In this document: piece after piece, positions 9,135 to 16,495 of the stretch
Layout: each line of letters opens with the position of its first letter
How positions within the stretch are numbered: position 1 is the stretch's first letter
DNA from: Acidovorax sp. KKS102
GTDB lineage: Bacteria; Pseudomonadota; Gammaproteobacteria; Burkholderiales; Burkholderiaceae_C
NCBI RefSeq assembly: GCF_000302535.1
Contig: NC_018708.1
Location: 3,782,001-3,846,000, forward strand
Length of the DNA stretch: 64,000 bases
Direction of reading: 5' to 3'
Translations under genes and position numbers: made by a program
The notes under the pieces: generated by a model
Databases searched by the model: none
What the model saw: only the letters and a program-made list of their open reading frames with translations
Told to the model about the DNA's origin: nothing

Positions 9135-9761
9135 ATGAATGAGGCTTTGCGCATCGTGGTGGTGGCCCCGGACCTGGCAGTCGCCGACCCTGACGACGAA
9201 CACGCCGTGGAACAGGCGGAGCGGTCGCGGGCGCTGCGCATCGGGCTGCTGGAGAACAACTTCAACCTGGTGGCCACGCTGCCCGCCGATGTGTTCCTGA
9301 GCGAGCGCATCGCCCAGCTACAGCCCGACCTGATCATCGTGGACGCCGAGAGCGAAGCCCGCGACGCGCTGGAGCATGTGGTGATGGCCACGCGCGACGA
9401 GCGCCGCCCCATTGTGATGTTCACCAACGACGAGGACACCTCGCACGTCAAGGATGCCGTGGCTGCGGGCGTTTCTGCCTACATCGTGGCGGGGCTGGCA
9501 CCCCAGCGCATCCGCCCCATCCTCGATGTGGCCATGGCGCGCTTCCAGCACGAACAGGCGTTGCGCGCCGAGCTGGCCGACGCCAAGACCGAGCTGCGCG
9601 ACCGCAAGACCATCGACCGCGCCAAGGGCCTGCTGATGCAGCGCCAAGGCCTGACCGAACAGGCCGCCTACGAAAAGCTGCGCAAGACGGCCATGGACAA
9701 GGGCCTGAAGCTGGTGGACGTGGCGCAGCGCATGCTGGATGTGATGGATCTGCTGGGGTAA
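9135..9761 (+). CDS. nasT: ANTAR-domain response regulator / transcription antiterminator NasT
   Basis: 208 residues; ATG at 9135, no strong ribosome site. The N-terminal two-thirds is a receiver-like domain (LRIVVVAP, PDLIIVDAES, RPIVMFTN) with a plausible phosphoacceptor Asp in LIIVDAES. The C-terminal ~60 residues form an ANTAR RNA-binding domain: DRKTIDRAKGLLMQRQGLTE followed by AYEKLRKTAMDKG. NasT proteins bind paired hexaloop hairpins in nitrate-gene leader RNAs and prevent termination; three such leaders are present in this window (10116, 22130, 25558). The usual partner NasS, which holds NasT inactive without nitrate, is not encoded next to it. Confidence 0.93.
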   Translation: MNEALRIVVVAPDLAVADPDDEHAVEQAERSRALRIGLLENNFNLVATLPADVFLSERIAQLQPDLIIVDAESEARDALEHVVMATRDERRPIVMFTNDEDTSHVKDAVAAGVSAYIVAGLAPQRIRPILDVAMARFQHEQALRAELADAKTELRDRKTIDRAKGLLMQRQGLTEQAAYEKLRKTAMDKGLKLVDVAQRMLDVMDLLG

Positions 9762-9774
9762 AACCAGAGAACAA

Positions 9775-9838
9775 CCCCCTGAGCGGCTGCGCCGCTTCCC
9801 CCTTCTCTCGAATGACTGCGTCATTCGGGAAGGGGGAC
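9775..9838 (+). repeat. Family B dispersed palindromic repeat
   Basis: Begins CCCCCTGAGCGGCTGCGCCG and contains two hairpins: AGCGGCTGCGCCGCT, then CCCCCTTCTCTCGAAT/ATTCGGGAAGGGGG. It is nearly identical to 41772-41835 and related to an inverted copy at 13508-13612. The copy directly follows the nasT stop and may act as its terminator, though the U-tract is poor. The GC-rich tail to about 9915 is also shared in part with the other copies. Confidence 0.7.
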
Positions 9839-10012
9839 GATGCCCTCGCACGCAAGCGAAGCGCCGCATACGCGGCTCGGCGCCCCTTGCTTGGCATCCC
9901 TCGCCCGGGCCGCGCCCAATTCCAAGGTCCCTCCCAAATGGTGCGCCGCACAAAGGCAGTGCGACCACCCTCATCGCAACACAAACGCTCCTACCGCAGG
10001 CCCCGCAGGCAT

Positions 10013-10049
10013 GTAGCGCTTATTGATCAAGCGCAGACAGCTATTAATT
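10013..10049. repeat. Family A dispersed repeat, degenerate copy
   Basis: GTAGCGCTT...CAAGCGCAGACAGCTATT, a diverged copy of the family A inverted repeat in inverse orientation, about 40 bp upstream of the nrtA promoter. Confidence 0.55.
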
Positions 10050-10087
10050 CCATAGCATCCAGCGCTCCAACATGGCGCAGCAGGCGC

Positions 10088-10102
10088 TGGCACGCGCTTT
10101 GC
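10088..10102 (+). promoter_or_regulatory. Sigma-54 promoter of nrtABC
   Basis: TGGCAC-N5-TTGC matches the -24/-12 consensus exactly (GG at 10089-10090, GC at 10101-10102). The predicted transcript start, near 10114, falls just before the first ANTAR hairpin at 10116, which supports the call. Confidence 0.8.
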
Positions 10103-10115
10103 ATTGCACAGTGCA

Positions 10116-10170
10116 AGACCAATGCAGGTCTGACCACTGACAGCACTGACCCAACGGCGGGCCGGTGCTG
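10116..10170 (+). promoter_or_regulatory. ANTAR-binding two-hairpin leader RNA of nrtABC
   Basis: Hairpin P1 is AGACC/GGTCT (10116-10131) with hexaloop AATGCA. Hairpin P2 is a 12-bp stem (10141-10152 with 10159-10170, one mismatch, one G-U) with hexaloop AACGGC. Both loops have A at position 1 and G at position 4, the known ANTAR recognition rule. A 9-nt linker joins them. The arrangement predicts NasT-dependent antitermination at the downstream terminator (10211). Confidence 0.8.
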
Positions 10171-10210
10171 GCAAGGAGCCCCGGACCCGTTCCAGGCTCC
10201 ACCACGGACA

Positions 10211-10283
10211 AAGGCGTCCCCACCCGCTCCCGGCGTTGCTTTGATGCAGCCAGCCAGGCGCGGTGTGAGGACGCCTTTTTTGA
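10211..10283 (+). terminator. Leader attenuator upstream of nrtA
   Basis: AAGGCGTCC (10211-10219) pairs with GGACGCCTT (10269-10277) and is followed by a T-rich run to 10288. Additional CACC/GGTG pairing extends the stem. It lies 25-30 bp before the nrtA start and has the same stem sequence as the attenuators before the MFS transporter and nirB. Confidence 0.82.
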
Positions 10284-10308
10284 TTTTTCACGCCACCAGG
10301 GATGCCCC

Positions 10309-11553
10309 ATGACCGATCTGTTGAAAACCAGCCTCAACCGCCGCACCGTGCTGCAGGCCGCCACCGTGGGCGCTGTGGGTGTGAGCCCCGCGCTGCGCGC
10401 GCTTGTCCACGCAGCGGGCTCCGACGCCCCCGAGAAGAAGGAAGTGAAGATCGGCTTCATTCCGCTGACAGACTGCGCCAGCGTGGTCATGGCCTCGGTG
10501 CTGGGCTTCGACAAGAAATACGGCGTGACCATTGTCCCCAATAAGGAAGCCAGCTGGGCCGGCGTGCGCGACAAGCTGGTGAACGGCGAACTGGACTTTG
10601 CCCACGTGCTCTACGGCCTGGTCTATGGGGTGCACCTGGGCACCGCCGGTCCCAAGAAGGACATGGCCGTGCTGATGAACCTGAACAACAACGGCCAGGC
10701 CATCACCCTCTCCAAAGCCCTGGCCGACAAGGGTGCGGTGGACGGCCCATCCCTGGCCAAGCTCATGGCCAGCGAGAAGCGCGAATACACGTTTGCGGGC
10801 ACCTTCCCCACCGGCACCCACGCGATGTGGATGCACTACTGGCTGGCGGCTGCGGGCATCAACCCGCTGTCGGGCGCCAAGCTCATCACCGTGCCGCCGC
10901 CCCAAATGGTGGCCAACATGCGCGTGGGCAACATGGACGGCTTCTGCGTGGGCGAGCCCTGGAACCACCGCGCCATCATGGACGGCATCGGCATCACGGC
11001 CAACACCACGCAGGACATCTGGAAGGACCACCCCGAAAAGGTGCTGGGTACCACGGCCGAATTCGTCAAGAAGTACCCCAACACCACGCGCGCCGTGATG
11101 ATGGCCGTGCTCGAAGCCAGCCAGTGGATCGATGCCAGCCTCTCCAACAAGATGAAGATGGCCGAGACCGTGGCCGGCAAGGCGTATGTGAACACGGGTG
11201 TGGACGCCATCAACCAGCGCATCCTGGGCCGCTACCAGAACGGCCTGGGCAAGACCTGGGACGACCCCAACCACATGAAGTTCTTCAACGACGGCGCGGT
11301 GAACTTCCCCTACCTGTCGGACGGCATGTGGTTCCTGACCCAGCACAAGCGCTGGGGCCTGCTCAAGAGCCACCCCGACTACCTCGCCGTGGCCAAGGAA
11401 GTCAACCAGGTCGAGCTGTACAAGTCGGTGGCCAGCGCCATGAAGATCAGCGTGCCCAAGGATGTGCTGCGCACCAGCAAGCTCATCGACGGCGTGGTGT
11501 GGGACGGCAAGGACCCCGCCAAGTACGCTGACGGCTTCAAGATCAAAGCCTGA
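10309..11553 (+). CDS. nrtA: Nitrate ABC transporter periplasmic binding protein NrtA
   Basis: 414 residues, ATG 10309. The N terminus has a twin-arginine signal (SLNRRTVLQAATVGAVGVSP). The mature part EVKIGFIPLTDCASVVMASV is the NrtA/CmpA-type signature, and QMVANMRVGNMDGFCVGEPW is the characteristic ligand-pocket block. It binds nitrate (or nitrite/cyanate-like anions) in the periplasm for NrtB/NrtC. NasS is a soluble paralogue of this family; because this protein carries a clear export signal it is more likely the transporter component. First gene of an operon controlled by the sigma-54/ANTAR leader. Confidence 0.92.
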   Translation: MTDLLKTSLNRRTVLQAATVGAVGVSPALRALVHAAGSDAPEKKEVKIGFIPLTDCASVVMASVLGFDKKYGVTIVPNKEASWAGVRDKLVNGELDFAHVLYGLVYGVHLGTAGPKKDMAVLMNLNNNGQAITLSKALADKGAVDGPSLAKLMASEKREYTFAGTFPTGTHAMWMHYWLAAAGINPLSGAKLITVPPPQMVANMRVGNMDGFCVGEPWNHRAIMDGIGITANTTQDIWKDHPEKVLGTTAEFVKKYPNTTRAVMMAVLEASQWIDASLSNKMKMAETVAGKAYVNTGVDAINQRILGRYQNGLGKTWDDPNHMKFFNDGAVNFPYLSDGMWFLTQHKRWGLLKSHPDYLAVAKEVNQVELYKSVASAMKISVPKDVLRTSKLIDGVVWDGKDPAKYADGFKIKA

Positions 11554-11616
11554 CGGCAACCCTGCCCCAGCGCCCGCCCGACCACCCCGCCAGCCAGCCC
11601 TGCACAGGAGAAAACC

Positions 11617-12579
11617 ATGGTCAGTGCCGTCTTTCATTCCCCGTTGGATGCAGCCCCTGTGGCCGCACAGAATGCTATGAATACTGTAGCTGCAAGCACA
11701 ACATCCACTAGCGCAAGAAGCCAAAAAGTCGTTACATCTGCCCCCAAGGCACCTGCAGCGCCCGCCCCCACGACCACTGGCCGCGACTGGTCGGCCCTCT
11801 CCCGCAGCTTCTGGCTGGCCGTGCTGCCCCCGCTGTGTGGCCTGGGCCTGCTCGTCGGCCTGTGGGCGGTGGTCTCCACCACCACGGGCGGCAGCATCCC
11901 CAGCCCCAAGGACACCTGGCTGCAGGCGCTGGAAGTGTTCAGCAACCCCTTCTACCGCAACGGCCCCAACGACCAGGGCGTGGGCTGGAATGTGCTGATG
12001 AGCCTGCAGCGCGTGGCCATCGGCTTCGGCATGGCGGCGCTGGTGGGCATTCCCGCAGGCTTTGTGATCGGGCGCTTCAACTTCCTGTCGCGCATGTTCA
12101 ACCCGCTCATCAGCCTGCTGCGCCCCGTGTCGCCGCTGGCGTGGCTGCCGATCGGTCTGCTGGTCTTCAAAGGCGCCAACCCGGCCGCCATCTGGACCAT
12201 CTTCATCTGCTCCATCTGGCCCATGATCATCAACACCGCCGTGGGTGTGCAGCGCGTACCGCAGGACTACATGAACGTGGCCCGGGTACTGAACCTCAGC
12301 GAATGGAAGATCGCCACCAAGATCCTCTTCCCCGCCGTGCTGCCCTACATGCTGACCGGTGTGCGTCTGGCCGTTGGCACCGCGTGGCTGGTGATCGTGG
12401 CGGCCGAGATGCTGACCGGCGGCGTGGGCATCGGCTTTTGGGTGTGGGACGAGTGGAACAACCTCAACGTCAAGAACATCATCATCGCGATCTTTGTGAT
12501 CGGCATCGTCGGGCTGCTGCTGGAGTACGCGCTCATCAAGCTGGCCACCGCATTTACTTTTGAAGAGGTGAAAGCATGA
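11617..12579 (+). CDS. nrtB: Nitrate ABC transporter permease NrtB
   Basis: 320 residues; start at ATG 11617 after an AGGAG site. The first ~65 residues are a low-complexity cytoplasmic extension (rich in Ala, Thr, Ser, Pro) and include a family A repeat copy translated in frame. The rest is a six-helix binding-protein-dependent permease with LLRPVSPLAWLPIGLLVFKG and GVQRVPQDYMNVARVL (EAA-like loop). It forms the membrane channel for nitrate import. The stop overlaps the nrtC start by four bases. Confidence 0.91.
   Translation: MVSAVFHSPLDAAPVAAQNAMNTVAASTTSTSARSQKVVTSAPKAPAAPAPTTTGRDWSALSRSFWLAVLPPLCGLGLLVGLWAVVSTTTGGSIPSPKDTWLQALEVFSNPFYRNGPNDQGVGWNVLMSLQRVAIGFGMAALVGIPAGFVIGRFNFLSRMFNPLISLLRPVSPLAWLPIGLLVFKGANPAAIWTIFICSIWPMIINTAVGVQRVPQDYMNVARVLNLSEWKIATKILFPAVLPYMLTGVRLAVGTAWLVIVAAEMLTGGVGIGFWVWDEWNNLNVKNIIIAIFVIGIVGLLLEYALIKLATAFTFEEVKA
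11682..11735. repeat. Family A repeat inside nrtB
   Basis: GTAGCTGCAAGCAC...CACTAGCGCAAGAAGCCAAAAAG is a diverged family A copy. It encodes roughly residues 22-40 of NrtB, within the non-conserved N-terminal extension, and leaves the reading frame intact. Confidence 0.6.
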
Positions 12580-13412
12580 ACACGAGCGCTACAGCATCCG
12601 CACATCCCTCCATGAGCACCAAGTTCATCGAGATCCACGGCGTCGAGCAGACCTTCAAGACAGCCAAGGGCCTGTTCCCGGCGCTGCGCGACATTCACCT
12701 GACGATTGCCAAGGGGGAGTTCGTGGCACTCATCGGCCATTCCGGCTGCGGCAAGTCCACCCTGCTCAACCTGATTGCTGGCCTGACCACGCCCACCAAC
12801 GGCGCATTGCTCTGCGCCAACAAGGAGATCAAAGGCCCGGGGCCGGAACGCGCGGTGGTGTTCCAGAACCACTCGCTGCTGCCCTGGCTCACCTGCTTTG
12901 ACAACATCTACCTCGCAGTGGAGCGCGTGTTTGGCGCCAAGGAAAGCAAGGCCCAGCTCAAGGCCCGCACCGATGCCGCGCTGGCTCTGGTGGGCCTGAC
13001 GCACGCGGGGCAGAAGCGCCCCGGCGAAATCTCGGGCGGCATGAAGCAGCGCGTGGGCATTGCCCGGGCGCTGTCCATGGAGCCTCAGGTGCTGCTGATG
13101 GACGAGCCCTTCGGCGCGCTCGACGCCTTGACCCGCGCCAAGCTGCAGGATGAACTGCTGGAGATCGTGGCCCGCACCCAAAGCACCGTGGTCATGGTGA
13201 CCCACGACGTGGACGAGGCCGTGCTGCTGTCCGACAAGATCGTGATGATGACCAACGGCCCAGCCGCCACGATTGGCGAGGTGCTGACCGTGGACTTGCC
13301 CCGCCCCCGCAAGCGCGTGGAACTGGCCGAGGACCCGCAGTACGTGCACTACCGCAAGGCGGTGATCGACTTTCTCTATACGCGGCAGGGCCACGTCGAA
13401 AAAGCTGCCTGA
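12576..13412 (+). CDS. nrtC: Nitrate ABC transporter ATP-binding protein
   Basis: 278 residues, ATGA overlap with nrtB. Walker A GHSGCGKSTLLNLIAG, signature ISGGMKQRVGIARALS, Walker B VLLMDEPFGALDALTR and H-loop MVTHDVDEAV are intact. It resembles NrtD/SsuB-type ATPases and lacks the C-terminal binding-protein-like domain that the larger cyanobacterial NrtC carries, so the symbol is used loosely. It powers nitrate import with NrtB. A terminator follows at 13449. Confidence 0.9.
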   Translation: MNTSATASAHPSMSTKFIEIHGVEQTFKTAKGLFPALRDIHLTIAKGEFVALIGHSGCGKSTLLNLIAGLTTPTNGALLCANKEIKGPGPERAVVFQNHSLLPWLTCFDNIYLAVERVFGAKESKAQLKARTDAALALVGLTHAGQKRPGEISGGMKQRVGIARALSMEPQVLLMDEPFGALDALTRAKLQDELLEIVARTQSTVVMVTHDVDEAVLLSDKIVMMTNGPAATIGEVLTVDLPRPRKRVELAEDPQYVHYRKAVIDFLYTRQGHVEKAA

Positions 13413-13448
13413 GCGGCCAGCTCCGACACCGCGCAGACCACCAAAAGG

Positions 13449-13483
13449 AAAGGGCACTAACCAGATCGGTCAGAGCCCTTTTT
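13449..13483 (+). terminator. Terminator of nrtABC
   Basis: AAAGGGC...GCCCTTT stem (13449-13455 with 13475-13481) followed by Ts, 37 bp after the nrtC stop. Confidence 0.7.
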
Positions 13484-13507
13484 GTGTATGTACCCACACC
13501 AGGGACA

Positions 13508-13612
13508 TAGCACCCCCGCAAGGGGCGCCCCGTCGCGCCGGGTGCGTCCCCCTTCCTGAACGGCACAACCCTTCAGAGAAGGGGCAGAAGGCGCATAGCG
13601 CCTCGGGGAGTT
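13508..13612 (-). repeat. Family B dispersed repeat, inverted copy
   Basis: Read on the minus strand it gives CCCCGAGGCGCTATGCGCCT, then CCCCTTCTCTGAA...TTCAGGAAGGGGGAC and a GGGGCGCCCCTTGCGGGGG tail, a diverged member of the family at 9775 and 41772. It lies between the convergent nrtC and CBS-protein genes. Confidence 0.6.
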
Positions 13613-13616
13613 GCCC

Positions 13617-14054
13617 TCAATGGCTCCCGGTGATGTAGTTCTCCAACTGCTCAATGATGAATTTCTGCTCGGAGATGATGTCCTTGACCAGGTCGCCAAT
13701 GGAAATCATGCCCACGAGCTTGCCGCCATCCACCACGGGCAGGTGGCGCAGGCGGTTGTTGCTCATGAGCTGCATGCACTGCTCGCTGGTCTGGTCCGGG
13801 CGCACAAACATCACGGCCGAGGTCATCACATCCTTGACCTGGGTGACGGCCGACGTGCGCCCCATGAGGGCAATTTTGCGGGCGTAGTCCCGCTCGGTGA
13901 AGATGCCGACGATGGACGCGCCCTCGGTCACGATGAGCGCGCCAATGCCCTTGTCGGCCATGAGCTGGAGAGCGTCCAGCACGGAGGCAGCAGGGCTGAT
14001 GGTGTGGACGGTGGCGTCGGGTTTGGACTGAAGAATCTTGGCGACTGCGGTCAT
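13617..14054 (-). CDS. Two-CBS-domain protein
   Basis: 145 residues. Start at ATG 14054, preceded by GGGAGG; an in-frame start at 14087 lacks one. Two CBS motifs fill the protein: DALQLMADKGIGALIVTEG with ERDYARKI, and CMQLMSNNRLRHLPVVDGG with ISIGDLVKDII. Such stand-alone CBS pairs bind adenine nucleotides and act as energy sensors; the partner is unknown. It faces the nitrate operon and shares no visible regulatory element with it. Confidence 0.9.
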   Translation of the reverse strand: MTAVAKILQSKPDATVHTISPAASVLDALQLMADKGIGALIVTEGASIVGIFTERDYARKIALMGRTSAVTQVKDVMTSAVMFVRPDQTSEQCMQLMSNNRLRHLPVVDGGKLVGMISIGDLVKDIISEQKFIIEQLENYITGSH

Positions 14055-14592
14055 GGAAACCTCCCTCGTGAAAACGGAAACAGGCACAGAGAGATTTCAG
14101 CCCATAAGCCCCGTGGGCGCAACCCACGCAAGCCCCATGTGCGGCGCTTTTTGAGCGTGCTGTTGCGCGGCGAACGCAACGGATGTTTCCGCGCCGTTGC
14201 ATAGCGCACGCCGCGAAACAAACTGAAAAGAAGCGAAACCGCGGCGAGACGACGCCCCCGGGCTGCCCCGGCACGATGGAGCCCATGTTCACCGCACCGA
14301 CCACGCTCCTCTTTTCGACATCTGCCGCGTGCCAGCGCCCAGCGGTTTCCTTGGCTAGCCGCCAGGGTTCCAAAGGCCGGCAAACACGGCAGACAGCCCG
14401 AAAGATTGTTTCCAATACTGGAACAGTTAGTTCGCGACTCAGTGGTTTTTCTCTGAACAGCACCGGCGTACAGTTCATCCCATCGATGAGCCGAACCCGC
14501 AAGGCGACTCACCGAACCCGGTGCGAAGCGAGTCGTTTCTGATCTTCACCCGGTTTTTTTGAGACGCTTTTTTAACTTCAAGGATTTCCATC
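14055..14592. other. 538-bp intergenic region without a convincing gene
   Basis: Upstream region shared by the minus-strand CBS gene and the plus-strand tandem small proteins. A short open frame at 14183-14542 has no ribosome site and an unnatural composition. The segment is less GC-biased near 14405-14460 and 14550-14590, where the promoter of the small-protein genes is expected, but no clear -35/-10 pair was identified. Confidence 0.5.
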
Positions 14593-14883
14593 ATGAACAA
14601 CACCGCACGTTTCCTGTCTATCGCCGCTGTGGCTGCTTTCGCCTCTTTTGGCGCCCAGGCTGACGAAGCCGATGCTTCGCAATTCGCCACCCAATTCCAG
14701 ACCAGCCGCACCCGCGCTGAAGTGATCGCTGAAGCCACCACCGCCGTGCAAATGCGCAGCCAAGAGCCCGCTGGCTCCCGCGTGGTGACCTACAAGTCCA
14801 CGGCTGACCGCGCTGCCGTGCGTGCCGAAGCTGCCGCACAAGCCATGCGCACTGGCCGCGTGGGCCCCGCTGAAGGCGGCTGA
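14593..14883 (+). CDS. Small exported DUF4148-like protein, copy 1
   Basis: 96 residues with a signal peptide (MNNTARFLSIAAVAAFASFG, cleavage after AQA). The mature part FATQFQTSRTRAEVIAEATT and PAGSRVVTYKSTADRAAVRA fits the small Burkholderiales secreted/periplasmic family usually labelled DUF4148. Function unknown. It is followed 86 bp later by a near-identical paralogue, indicating a recent tandem duplication. Confidence 0.82.
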   Translation: MNNTARFLSIAAVAAFASFGAQADEADASQFATQFQTSRTRAEVIAEATTAVQMRSQEPAGSRVVTYKSTADRAAVRAEAAAQAMRTGRVGPAEGG

Positions 14884-14968
14884 TTCAACCCGTTGAATCC
14901 ACCGCGTCACCCACTGCGTATTCCAGACACATCGTCCCCAATTTTTTGAATTTCACAGGAGTTTCATC

Positions 14969-15262
14969 ATGAACAATACTGCCCGTTTCCTCTCCATCGC
15001 TGCTGTGGCTGCTTTCGCCTCTTTTGGTGCCCAGGCTGACGAAGCCGATGCTTCGCAATTCGCCACCAAGTTTGAAACCAACCGCACCCGCGCTGAAGTG
15101 CAAGCCGAAGCCGCTACCGTGGCACAAACCCGCTCCATCGAACCCGCTGGTTCGCGTGTGGTGACTTACAAGTCCACGGCCGACCGCGCTGCCGTGCGTG
15201 CCCAGGCTGCCGAAGCTGTGCGCACCGGCCAGATCTCTTCCGGCGAAATCGGCTCCCTGTAA
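14969..15262 (+). CDS. Small exported DUF4148-like protein, copy 2
   Basis: 97 residues; the first ~35 residues are identical to copy 1, and the repeated blocks NRTRAEVQAEAATVAQTRS and PAGSRVVTYKSTADRAAVRA are clearly paralogous. Ribosome site CAGGAG precedes the ATG. The C terminus differs (VRTGQISSGEIGSL). A strong terminator follows at 15308, so the pair is probably one transcription unit. Confidence 0.82.
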   Translation: MNNTARFLSIAAVAAFASFGAQADEADASQFATKFETNRTRAEVQAEAATVAQTRSIEPAGSRVVTYKSTADRAAVRAQAAEAVRTGQISSGEIGSL

Positions 15263-15307
15263 TTGGACCGGCCTGCACTCCGGTGCAGGCGGAAGATTGC
15301 AAATGCC

Positions 15308-15344
15308 AAAAGGCCGAGGCCCCTGTTGGGGCCTCGGCCTTTTT
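15308..15344 (+). terminator. Strong intrinsic terminator after the tandem small-protein genes
   Basis: AAAAGGCCGAGGCCCC and GGGGCCTCGGCCTTTTT form a perfect stem with a CTGTT-type loop and a T-run; symmetrical A-run upstream means it could also serve the opposing dctP transcript. Confidence 0.92.
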
Positions 15345-15420
15345 CATGGCGCTTCGCTACACGGATGGGTCGAAGCCTGCCATCGACAGCTCAAAGGCTG
15401 CCAATGGCGTCCACCCCAAC

Positions 15421-16440
15421 TTACTTGCCAGCGCGCGCCTGGGCCACGGCTCCCTGCACTTCCTTCCACAAACCCTCACCCACGTTGGCGGCAATGCTGG
15501 CGTTCACAGCACTGAGCTTTTCGCGCATGCGGTTGGCTTCGGCGGCGGGCAGTTCGTTGACCTGCATGCCCTTGCCCTTGAGGTCGGCCAGCGCCTTGTC
15601 GGCCTCCGCACGCGTGTCCTGGCGCTCGAAGTCGCGGCTCTTCTTGGCGGCATCGAGCAGCACCTTCTGCTCGGCCTTCGACAGGCCGTCCCAGTACTTC
15701 TTGCTGACCAGCACGATCCAGGGGCTGTAGACGTGGTTGGTCACCGTGAGGTACTTCTGCACCTCATAGAACTTGCTCGACAGGATGGTGTTGTAGGGGT
15801 TCTCCTGGCCGTCCACCGTCTTGGTTTCCAGCGCGGTGAAGAGTTCGGAGAACGGCAGCGGCACAGCGTTGGCACCCAGGGTCTTGAAGCTGTCGAGGAA
15901 CACGTTGTTCTGCATTACGCGCAGCTTGATGCCATCCATGTCTTCCAGCTTGTTGACCGGGCGCTTGCTGTTGGTGAGGTTACGGAAACCGTTTTCCCAG
16001 TACACCAGGCCCACCAGGCCCTTTTCCTGCAGTTTGTCCATCACCTTCTGGCCCACGGGGCCGTCCAGCACCACATCGGCTTCCTTGGCGTTGTTGAACA
16101 GGAACGGCGTGTCCCAGATCGCCATTTCCTTGGTGATGCCCACCAGCGTGGCCGTGGAGCCCACCATCATCTCCTGCGCGCCGCCGATCAGGGCCTGCTG
16201 CATCTGCACGTCCGAGCCCAGCGCGGCGGCACCGATGGCGCGAATCTTCATCTTGCCGCCCGAGGCCTTTTCCACTTCCTGGGCAAACAGTTTGGTGGCC
16301 CGGCCCTGGTTGGAGTCCTCGTTGAGGCCGTAGCCAAAACGGATGATGCGCGGCTTGAAGTCTTGGGCTGCGGCCTGGAACGAGCAGGTGATGGCAGCGA
16401 CCGACAGAGCGGCCAGCAGGGTGCGACGGAAAGTTTTCAT
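15421..16440 (-). CDS. dctP: TRAP transporter periplasmic binding protein DctP
   Basis: 339 residues; start ATG 16440 with a GGAGA site upstream. Signal peptide MKTFRRTLLAALSVAAITCS then AAAQ. DctP/DctP-like features include the Arg-containing MDGIKLRVMQNNVFLDSF block (carboxylate-binding Arg) and TVDGQENPYNTI. It captures a carboxylated substrate for the DctQM permease. Because the operon starts with gluconokinase and is opposite a GntR-like LacI regulator, gluconate is the most likely substrate. Confidence 0.92.
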   Translation of the reverse strand: MKTFRRTLLAALSVAAITCSFQAAAQDFKPRIIRFGYGLNEDSNQGRATKLFAQEVEKASGGKMKIRAIGAAALGSDVQMQQALIGGAQEMMVGSTATLVGITKEMAIWDTPFLFNNAKEADVVLDGPVGQKVMDKLQEKGLVGLVYWENGFRNLTNSKRPVNKLEDMDGIKLRVMQNNVFLDSFKTLGANAVPLPFSELFTALETKTVDGQENPYNTILSSKFYEVQKYLTVTNHVYSPWIVLVSKKYWDGLSKAEQKVLLDAAKKSRDFERQDTRAEADKALADLKGKGMQVNELPAAEANRMREKLSAVNASIAANVGEGLWKEVQGAVAQARAGK

Positions 16441-16495
16441 GGTTGTCTCCATTGGCAAGAAAAACGGGAAAGAGGAACAAGCAAACAGCTAACGG

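Noticed and set aside
10116-10288. Metabolite riboswitch upstream of nrtA
   Set aside because: No known aptamer core; the two A1/G4 hexaloops and the adjacent ANTAR protein gene explain the structure better.
10309-11553. NrtA as the missing NasS
   Set aside because: It has a clear twin-arginine export signal and is the first gene of a transporter operon; NasS proteins are cytosolic. Kept only as a speculative alternative.
14183-14542. 119-codon plus-strand frame in the gap before the tandem small-protein genes
   Set aside because: No ribosome site, Arg/Thr/Ser-rich random-looking composition, overlaps the expected promoter region.
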